Origin: Streptomyces sp. NBC_01294
GTDB lineage: Bacteria; Actinomycetota; Actinomycetes; Streptomycetales; Streptomycetaceae
DNA: 64,000 nt
Reading direction: 5' to 3'
Assembly (NCBI RefSeq): GCF_035917235.1
Contig: NZ_CP108423.1
Span: forward strand, 124,001-188,000
Shown: positions 57,783 to 64,000 of the stretch, piece after piece
Layout: each line of letters begins with the position of its first letter
Numbering within the stretch: position 1 is the first letter of the stretch
Made by a program: the position numbers and the translations under genes
Notes under the pieces: generated by a model
The model's database searches: none
What the model was told of the DNA's origin: nothing
The model's input: the letters and a program-made list of their open reading frames with translations, nothing else

Positions 57783-58459
57783 TGCGCGTACTGGTGGTGG
57801 AGGACGAACGGCGGCTGGCCGTGGCCCTGCAGCGAGGGCTGCAGTCGGAGGGCTTCTCGGTGGACGTGGCCCTCGACGGGCCCCAGGGCCTGTGGATGGC
57901 CACCGAGCACGACTACGACCTGATCGTGCTCGACATCATGCTGCCCGGCCTGAACGGCTACCGGGTCTGCGCGAAGCTGCGCGCGGCCGGCAACGAGTCG
58001 GGGATCCTGATGCTCACGGCGAAGGACGGCGAGTACGACGAGGCGGAGGCCCTGGACACCGGCGCCGACGACTTCCTGTCCAAGCCGTTCTCCTACCTCG
58101 TCCTGGTCGCCCGGCTGCGCGCGCTCGGACGGCGTACGGGCCGTCGGCGCCCCCAGGTGATGCAGTTCGGTGACCTGCTGCTCGACCCCGCCCGGCACTC
58201 CTGCTCCCGGGGCGGTACGGAGATCCGGCTGACGGCACGGGAGTTCGCGGTCCTGGAGTATCTGGCCCGGCGCTCCGGCGAGGTGGTGCCCAAGCGGGAC
58301 ATCCTGGAGCAGGTGTGGGACAGCGCCTTCGACGGCGATCCCAACGTCGTCGAGGTCCACGTCAGCGCCGTGCGCCGCAAGATCGACGCACCGTTCGGCC
58401 GCGCCGCGCTGGAGACCGTACGCGGCGCCGGGTACCGGCTGGCGGCCGACGGTGGCTGA
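57783..58459 (+). CDS. OmpR-family response regulator
   Basis: A complete 225-residue regulator. Receiver: MRVLVVEDERRLAVALQRGL with acid pair E7-D8, phospho-acceptor Asp51 in LIVLDIMLPGLNGY and lysine in DDFLSKPFSYLVLVARL. Winged-helix domain: IRLTAREFAVLEYLARRSGE, VVPKRDILEQVWDSAFDG, VVEVHVSAVRRKIDAPFGR and TVRGAGYRLA. The stop overlaps the kinase start GTG 58452 by eight bases. Regulation of itself and of the divergent PepSY gene through the CTGAAG repeats is likely. Confidence 0.92.
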
Positions 58460-59915
58460 GCGCACCCGCCTCCACCGCCGCGTCGGCGCCGCCCTGGGCG
58501 TGCTCGGCGGCGCGGCCCTGAACCGGTGGCCGGCGCTGCGCCGGATGTGGCCCACCACCGTGCGGGCGCGGGCCACCGTGGGCGCCAGCGTGGTGGTGGC
58601 CGCGGCCCTCGCCGTCGCCTCGTTCGCCCTGCTCGGGCTGCTGGAGGCCAATCTGCTCCGCAACGCGGAGAACGACGCCCGGCGGCAGGCCGAGACCGTG
58701 GCCCAGCTCGCCGCCACCGGGAAGCTGGGACGCGCCCGTCTGCCGGCCCGCGGGGTCGAGTTCGTCCAGGTGGTGAGCGCCGACGGGCGCATCCTGTTCG
58801 CCAGCCCGAACCTGCCCGGAGTGCCGGCCCTTCCGCCGGCCGGCCCCGGCGGGCCGGGGACCCGCTTCCACACCTGGAACGTCCGCCCGCTCGACGGCGA
58901 GCACCGTCAGCGGGTCGTCCAGGTCATCACGGACACCCCGGACGGCCTGGCCACCGTCTATGCCGGTGCCTCGCTGCGGGAGGTGGACGCGGCCGACGAC
59001 ACCACCACCGCCGCCCTCGTCATCGGCATGCCGCTGCTGCTGGCCACCGTCGCGCTGGTGACCTGGCGGGTCACCGGCCACGCGCTGCGGCCGGTGGAGG
59101 CGATCCGCGCCGAGGTCGCCGCGATCTCCGACCGCGACCTGCACCGCCGGGTGCCGGTGCCGGCCACCCACGACGAGGTCGCCCGCCTGGCCGAGACCAT
59201 GAACGCCACCCTGGACCGGCTGGAGGCGTCCGGCATCCGCCAGCGGCAGTTCATCGCCGACGCCTCCCACGAGCTGCGCAGCCCCATCACCGTCCTGCGC
59301 ACGCAGCTGGAGGTCGCCCTGGCCGTCCGGGACCCCGAACTGTGGCCCGAGCTGATCGGCGGGGCCCTCGAGGACATCGAACGGCTTCAGCACCTCGCCG
59401 CCGACCTGCTGCTGCTCGCCCGCATCGACGCGGCCCAGCCGGCGAGGGCCGAGCCGCTGGACCTGACCGTCCTGGTGCGCGAAGTGGTGGACAGCCGCCT
59501 CGGCGACCGGGTCCCCGTGGAGGTGAGGCTCGAACCGGGTGTGGAGGTGACCGCGAACGCGCTGTGGCTCGGCCGCGTCGTCACCAACCTCGTCGACAAC
59601 GCCCAGCGCTACGCCGATCGGCGCGTGGACGTCACGCTGCGCACCAGGAGCGGTAGCGGTAGCGGTCCACGGGCGCAGGTCGCCGTGCTGGAGGTCGTCG
59701 ACGACGGTCCCGGCGTCCCCGCGGCCGACCGGGAGCGGATCTTCGAGCGCTTCACCCGCCTCGACGACTCGCGCAGCCGTGACCACGGCGGAGCCGGGCT
59801 GGGCCTCGCCATCGCGCGTGACCTGAGCGCCCACCACGGCGGCACGCTGACGGCCGAGGACTCCGCGCGGGGCGCCCGGCTGGTGCTCCGACTGCCGACG
59901 ACGCATCGGCCCTGA
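58452..59915 (+). CDS. Sensor histidine kinase
   Basis: A 487-residue membrane kinase. The first helix (VRARATVGASVVVAAALAVASFALLGL region, about residues 36-62) and the second (LVIGMPLLLATVALVTWRVTG region, about 190-212) enclose an extracytoplasmic domain of about 130 residues with no obvious binding motif. HAMP RAEVAAISDRDLHRRVPVPA leads to the H-box ADASHELRSPITVLRTQLEV (phospho-His near residue 272). The N-box NLVDNAQRYADRRV, G1 DDGPGVPAADRERIFERFTR and G2 HGGAGLGLAIARDLSAHHGG complete the ATP domain. The start GTG 58452 is coupled to the regulator. The stimulus is unknown. Confidence 0.9.
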   Translation: MAERTRLHRRVGAALGVLGGAALNRWPALRRMWPTTVRARATVGASVVVAAALAVASFALLGLLEANLLRNAENDARRQAETVAQLAATGKLGRARLPARGVEFVQVVSADGRILFASPNLPGVPALPPAGPGGPGTRFHTWNVRPLDGEHRQRVVQVITDTPDGLATVYAGASLREVDAADDTTTAALVIGMPLLLATVALVTWRVTGHALRPVEAIRAEVAAISDRDLHRRVPVPATHDEVARLAETMNATLDRLEASGIRQRQFIADASHELRSPITVLRTQLEVALAVRDPELWPELIGGALEDIERLQHLAADLLLLARIDAAQPARAEPLDLTVLVREVVDSRLGDRVPVEVRLEPGVEVTANALWLGRVVTNLVDNAQRYADRRVDVTLRTRSGSGSGPRAQVAVLEVVDDGPGVPAADRERIFERFTRLDDSRSRDHGGAGLGLAIARDLSAHHGGTLTAEDSARGARLVLRLPTTHRP

Positions 59916-59935
59916 CCGCGGTGGGGCGGCCCTGC

Positions 59936-60254
59936 CTAGGGGTTGGTGTCGAGCGGCCGGAGGAAGCGGCGCTCGTATCGCTTGATGCAGCGGGTGCGGC
60001 GGGCGAGTTCGAACGCGGCCTGGCATTCCGGATCGGACATGCTGTCCGTGCGGTACTGCTCGTAGGCGGCGAAGCTGGGGAAGGAGAAGAGGGCGTAGGC
60101 GATGTCGCTGTCGCCCTCGCTCGGCAGGAAGTAGCCGTGATGGGTCCCGCCGAAGCCGTTGACGAGCTTGACCCAGAGCCGACCGTACTCCTCGAAGTCC
60201 TCGAGCCTGTCGGGGTCGATCTCGTACTTCAGATGAATGGTGATCGGCAGGCAT
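59936..60254 (-). CDS. NIPSNAP family protein (frameshifted start)
   Basis: About 105 residues read on the minus strand: ITIHLKYEIDPDRLEDFEEY, GRLWVKLVNGFGGTHHGYFL, PSEGDSDIAYALFSFPSFAA, YEQYRTDSMSDPECQAAFEL and RRFLRPLDTNP ending at the TAG 59936. This is a ferredoxin-like NIPSNAP domain. The codons before ITIHL are shifted by one base relative to the ATG triplets at 60252-60257 (ATG-CC...), so an indel probably hides the true MPITIHL start. The function of bacterial NIPSNAP proteins is unknown. Convergent with the kinase gene. Confidence 0.7.
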
Positions 60255-60288
60255 CATGCCGTGCGCCGGCTCGGCCCCGCGGCGATCT

Positions 60289-61176
60289 TCACTTCTCGTC
60301 GAAGAGGATGTCCTCGGCTGGGTGGGTCATCCGCAGGGTCCGGCTGTTGGTGATCTCGACCACCTTGTGCAGGCCGGTGATGAGCTCGCCGTCCGGCAGG
60401 ATGCGGAACGTGTCCGCGGCCCCTGCCAGGAAGGCGGGGAAGCAGTCCAGTGACGCGTTCGCGGGGGCGGAGTCCAGATAGTCCTTCAGCCGGCGGAACA
60501 GCTTGGGTAGGATCACCACACCGTCCGCGTCCGTGATCGAGGAGATGTCCTCGATCTTCGCACCCTTGACGGTCACGTCGTCGGACCACAGCCCCTTGGG
60601 AGGTGTGGCCCCCCGCGCCGCCAGGGCAGCGGCCTTGAGGACTTCGCGCAGGTGGGCGGGCAGACCCGTGTAGAAGGCCGGGTAGGCCAGCCCGATCGAG
60701 ACCAGGTGGTGGTTGACGGTCCGCTTCAGCATCTCCTCGTCGACGTCGATCTCGTAGCCGCCGTATGCGGGCGGGGTGCGGCGGCCGACCAGGGCCACGC
60801 AGCGGCCGTAGGCGTCGGCGCCACGGGTGAGGAGGAAGCCGGGAACGCTGTCGGGCATGGTGGTGACGCACTCGTCCGGGTGCCGGTCGATGCTGGTGAA
60901 ACCGAGCCAGGTCAGCATCGCGTCGGCGGCCCTGTGCGCGAACTTCAGCGGTTGGTGCCGCACCGGTCCGTAACTGCCGTTGCTGTAGTGGGTCTCCAGC
61001 GCGTCGATGCCCTCCAGGCGCACGCTCGCACGACCGTCCGCCTTGGGCACGATCTGGCTGCGCCCCGGCACGAGCTTCCAGTCCTCCACGTCGTCGGGGA
61101 TGAACGGGATGGTGTCGCCGTCCGGCTTGGCACCGCCGTTCACCCGGAACGACCCTCTGATCAGCAACATGGACAT
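60289..61176 (-). CDS. Staphylococcal-nuclease-like (TNase fold) protein
   Basis: A 295-residue protein. The N-terminal half carries VRLEGIDALETHYSNGSYGP, which matches the first conserved block of the nuclease fold (R-L-x-G-I-D-x-x-E), and TRGADAYGRCVALVGRRTPP, which matches the Y-G-R block. The usual second arginine of the active site (R-x-G near W) is not obvious. The C-terminal half (GVVILPKLFRRLKDYLDSAP and TNSRTLRMTHPAEDILFDEK) is family-specific. It is intracellular, since no signal is present. Activity as a nuclease is uncertain. ATG 61176; AT-rich sequence upstream may be its promoter. Confidence 0.72.
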   Translation of the reverse strand: MSMLLIRGSFRVNGGAKPDGDTIPFIPDDVEDWKLVPGRSQIVPKADGRASVRLEGIDALETHYSNGSYGPVRHQPLKFAHRAADAMLTWLGFTSIDRHPDECVTTMPDSVPGFLLTRGADAYGRCVALVGRRTPPAYGGYEIDVDEEMLKRTVNHHLVSIGLAYPAFYTGLPAHLREVLKAAALAARGATPPKGLWSDDVTVKGAKIEDISSITDADGVVILPKLFRRLKDYLDSAPANASLDCFPAFLAGAADTFRILPDGELITGLHKVVEITNSRTLRMTHPAEDILFDEK

Positions 61177-61452
61177 GGCGGCTCCCGCGAACGTCGAGGG
61201 CGATCACTTTGCGTAGCAGTTCGTCACTCAGGGTACATGTCGGGGTGGGTTCGTGGGCGAACGCTGGACGCAGACGGTGACGGGAGCGGCGGCCGACGGT
61301 TCGCGGTGGCGCGAGCCCGTGGCTCGGCCCCGTGGCTCGGCCCCGGAAAATCCGGTGACGGCGGCCAACCTGCTTCTCTAGGGACTCGCCGTGCGCGCTG
61401 CCGACAGGGCACCGCGCACCTCATGCCGAGTGAAGAGAAGGGGAGCCGCGCC
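61177..61452. other. Intergenic region with direct repeats
   Basis: Contains the divergent upstream regions of the nuclease-like gene and of the leader ORF. CCCGTGGCTCGG occurs twice around 61315-61340. No further feature is evident. Confidence 0.4.
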
Positions 61453-61572
61453 ATGTGCACGTACCGCACCGCCGCCTTCGCTCCCCCGTCCCGGTACGAC
61501 GTGATCCCGGTGTCTCGCAGCGCGCGGTGCCGGCTGCGCGGCCGTCTCCGATGCGCCGCGACGCACCTTTAG
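61453..61572 (+). CDS. Short leader ORF upstream of the EF-G paralogue
   Basis: A 39-residue ORF starting [20 protein letters not shown] and ending [13 protein letters not shown], very Arg- and Ala-rich. A strong GAGGGGAG lies eight bases upstream of ATG 61453, so translation is likely. It ends 146 bases before the EF-G-like start, with two hairpins in between. The position suggests a ribosome-attenuation leader, but codon or stall-motif evidence is indirect. It may instead be an unrelated small gene. Confidence 0.5.
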   Translation: MCTYRTAAFAPPSRYDVIPVSRSARCRLRGRLRCAATHL

Positions 61573-61603
61573 GTTCCGTCCGCTTCCCGCTGCTCCCCGT
61601 AGC

Positions 61604-61644
61604 CCCTGCCCGGACCTCTTCCGGGCAGGGCGGCGATGTCGCCG
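61604..61644 (+). promoter_or_regulatory. Two consecutive hairpins in the leader of the EF-G paralogue
   Basis: CCCTGCCCGG (61604-61613) pairs with CCGGGCAGGG (61621-61630) across a seven-base loop, a perfect 10-bp stem. CGGCGA (61631-61636) pairs with TCGCCG (61639-61644) directly after. Both lie between the short ORF and the EF-G-like gene and could act as an attenuator or as a terminator of the leader transcript. Confidence 0.6.
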
Positions 61645-61717
61645 CGGCTGCCGCGGGACCGAAGCTGCCGTCCTGGAATCGCGCTGCCCTTTCTCTCCTC
61701 ACTCGAAAGGCCTGGGC

Positions 61718-63773
61718 CATGCGCGCCAACCGGCGACCCTTCACGACCACTTCCCCTCCGCCGTCCGCAATCTGGGCATCCTCGCCCACGTCGACGCCGG
61801 CAAGACCACGATCACCGAGCGCATCCTGTTCGCGACCGGCGCCATCCACAAGCGGGGCGAGGTGCACAACGGCACGACCGTCACCGACTTCGACGCCCAG
61901 GAACGCGACCGCGGCATCACCTCCTCGCCGCGGCCGAGCTGCACTGGGGCGGTCACCGCGTCAATCTGATCGACACCCCGGGTCACGTCGACTTCTCCGA
62001 CGAGGTCGAGCGCTCCCTGCGGGTGCTGGACGGGGCGGTCGCGGTGTTCGACGCCGTCGCCGGCGTCGAACCGCAGAGCGAGACGGTGTGGCGGCAGGCC
62101 GACCGGCACGGTGTGCCGCGGATCGCGTTCGTCAACAAGCTGGACCGGGCGGGCGCCGACCTCGACACGGCGGTCGCGTCGATCCGCGAGCAGCTGGGCG
62201 CCGTCCTCGGTGGTTCAGCTGCCCATCGGGGCGGAGGACTCGTTCACCGGCGTCGTCGACCTGCTGGGCATGCGCGCGCTGCACTGGCACGCCGACACCG
62301 GCACCTACGAGGAGGGGCCGGTCCCCGAACCGCTGCGCGAAGAGGCGCAGCGTCGGCGCCGGCTCCTGGAGGAGACGGTGGCGGAGCTGCACGCCGACGC
62401 CCTGGAGGAGTTCTGCGCGACGTCGGCGCTGGCCGAGGAGAGCCTGACCCGCGCCCTGCGGGAGCTGACCCTGCGCGGGGACGGCGTCGTGGTGCTCTGC
62501 GGCTCGGCGTACCGCAACGCGCGGGATCGAGCCGTTGCCGGACGCGGTCTCGGCGAGCTACCGTCGCCGCCGACATGCCGCCCTGCAGGGCATGGCCGAC
62601 GGCGCGGAGCAGGAGCGCGCTCCCGATCCGGCGGGGCTGTTCGCGGCCCTCGCCTTCAAGGTGACGGCGACGGCGACCGGGCGGCTCACCTACCTGCGGG
62701 TCTACGCGGGCACCCCGCGCAGGGCGCGACGGGTACTGGACGCGGCCACGGGCCGCGAGCGGGTCGGCCGGATCCCGGGTCCAGGCCGACCGGCACGAGA
62801 ACGGGAGGAGGCGGTGGCCGGTGACATCGTCGCCGTGGTCGGGCTGAAGGCGGCCGGGCGGGCACGACCCTGTGCGCGCCGGGGCGCCGCTGGTCCTCGA
62901 ACCGCCCTCGGTGGCCGAACCGGTGGTGTCGGTCGGTCGAGGCCCGTCGCAGCGTCGACACCGGCCGGCTCTCGTCGGCGCTGGCGCGGCTCGCGGAGGA
63001 GGACCCCTCGCTGGTGGTGCGGTCCGACGCGGAAACCGGCCAGACCGTGCTGTCGGGGATGGGCGAACTGCATCTGGAGGTCGCGGTGGAGAAGATCCGC
63101 AGCGGCCACGGGGTGGAGGTCGTCGTCGGCCGGCCGCAGGTCTCCTACCGGGAGACCGTCGTGCGCGGGGTGAGCGGCCTGGTCTACCGGCACGTCAAAC
63201 AGGACGGTGGCGCGGGCCAGTTCGCGCACGTCGTCCTCGACGTCGAACCGGTGGAGGAGGCGTCCTTCGCGTTCCGCTCGACGGTCGTCGGCGGCCGCGT
63301 GCCGCAGGAGTACGCGCGCGCCGTCGAGGCCGGCTGCCGGGACGCCCTCGCCGAGGGACCGCTCGGCGGGTTCCCGGTGACGGGGCTGCGGGTCACGCTC
63401 ACCGACGGGGCGACCCACTCCAAGGACTCCTCGGAGATGGCGTTCCGGGCGGCGGGCCGGTTCGCGCTGCGCGAGGCCCTGCGCCAAGTGCGCCGTCGAG
63501 CTCCTGGAGCCGGTCGTGGAGGTCACCGTGACCGTCCCGGAGGACGGCGTCGGGGGCGTCCTGGGTGATCTCGCGGCCCGTCGCGGCCGGGTCTCCGGGT
63601 CCACGTCCGAGGGCGGGACCGCGGTGATCACGGCGGTCGTGCCGCTGGCCGAGCTGTTCGGCTACGCGTCCCGGCTGCGCGGCCGGACCCAGGGCCGGGG
63701 CACGTTCACCACCCGGCCGGCCGGTCTGGCGCCGGTACCGGCCTCGGTCGCGGGTGCCCTGCCGGCCCGGTGA
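61718..63773 (+). CDS. Elongation factor G paralogue / ribosomal-protection-like GTPase (frameshifted)
   Basis: Reconstructed about 680-residue translational GTPase. G1 [20 protein letters not shown] (no ATG-framed start before it), switch region [11 protein letters not shown]3 [21 protein letters not shown]4 [15 protein letters not shown]5 [16 protein letters not shown], domain III/IV text [20 protein letters not shown] and [20 protein letters not shown], then [20 protein letters not shown] and [20 protein letters not shown], ending [20 protein letters not shown]. At least six indels are apparent. It resembles the second EF-G of streptomycetes and also the fold of tetracycline ribosomal-protection proteins; which role cannot be told by eye. 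ATG 61718 is probable. The gene is preceded by a leader ORF and hairpins, and followed by a terminator. Confidence 0.82.
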
Positions 63774-63805
63774 CCCCGCGGCGCGCGCCGCGCCGTACCG
63801 GGCCT

Positions 63806-63833
63806 GCCCCGTCCCCGACTTCGGGGGCGGGGC
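63806..63833 (+). terminator. GC-rich hairpin terminator
   Basis: GCCCCGTCCCCG (63806-63817) pairs with CGGGGGCGGGGC (63822-63833) around a four-base loop, with one T-G wobble, 32 bases after the EF-G-like stop. It is a plausible terminator of that gene. Confidence 0.75.
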
Positions 63834-63912
63834 GGGCCCGCCCCGCCGCTGGTCCGCAGCCGGTCGCGCTAGGCTGCGGATCCCGGGGTATCCGCAGACA
63901 GGCAAGGTGAAC

Positions 63913-64000
63913 ATGTTCGAGTCGGTGCAGGAGAATCCCTACCCTGACAGCCACGTCCTCGGTGAGGGCCCCGAACCGCACCCCCTGCTGGGGCCCGTGC
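63913..64000 (+). CDS. Start of an unidentified gene, cut by the window end
   Basis: ATG 63913 with AAGGTGA seven bases upstream opens MFESVQENPYPDSHVLGEGP and EPHPLLGPV before the sequence ends. The 29 codons look like real coding sequence, but they are too few to assign. The remaining gene lies outside the window. Confidence 0.55.
   Translation, partial: MFESVQENPYPDSHVLGEGPEPHPLLGPV

Overview
The window is very GC-rich with strong third-position GC, GTG and TTG starts, many four-base stop/start overlaps and a gene set (ECF-type sigma factor, MerR/TetR/PadR/MarR regulators, class E-type sortase, CAP protein, EF-G paralogue, GPP34 protein) typical of an actinomycete, most likely Streptomyces. 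About 25 genes can only be read by changing frame one or more times. The clean neighbours and conserved protein text on both sides of each break suggest small indels in a draft sequence rather than genuine decay, so frameshifted genes are described as reconstructed products.

Region 1 (0.5-8.1 kb) is a tightly coupled five-gene operon: a PaaK-type adenylating enzyme, an MFS exporter, a two-part GNAT-like protein, a LuxE-type acyl-protein synthetase, and a LuxC-type acyl reductase continuing into a second PaaK-like ligase domain. It looks like a biosynthetic or signalling cassette that activates a carboxylic acid and reduces it to an aldehyde. A strong hairpin closes it. Next come an ATP-grasp remnant, a MarR regulator divergent from an Old Yellow Enzyme with a symmetric operator between them, hypothetical genes, a secreted S37 tripeptidyl aminopeptidase and a small secreted protein.

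Region 2 (15-20 kb), beside an IS5-type fragment, is an envelope polysaccharide locus: a cellulose-synthase-like GT2, then an acyltransferase-3/SGNH protein that appears to run directly into a GH16 domain, ending at an 18-bp-stem terminator. A flavodoxin-fold reductase and a divergent MerR gene share a classic long-spacer MerR promoter. A sortase, small proteins and a histidine kinase/response regulator pair follow.

Region 3 (25-32 kb) is an extracytoplasmic thiol-redox operon (thioredoxin lipoprotein, TlpA-like protein, CcdA, DsbD-alpha-like lipoprotein), followed by secreted proteins including a CAP-domain protein. Direct-repeat boxes upstream of the redox operon and of the CAP gene resemble each other. 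Region 4 (31-46 kb) holds small regulator-effector units, including two TetR genes with striking palindromic operators, a ferritin-like protein, a PadR gene with its membrane partner, a methyltransferase, RidA, an aldo/keto reductase whose 3' end abuts an IS remnant, and a dienelactone hydrolase.

Region 5 (46-64 kb) contains a VOC protein behind a SoxR-like box, a HAD hydrolase, NadE, a CYTH-like protein, a coupled operon of a 57-residue ORF, a sigma factor and a large IclR-like protein, a secreted GH15-like enzyme, a FAD monooxygenase, a PepSY protein divergent from an OmpR/kinase pair with CTGAAG repeats between them, a NIPSNAP protein, a nuclease-like protein, and an EF-G paralogue preceded by a short leader ORF and hairpins. 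The window ends inside the first codons of another gene.
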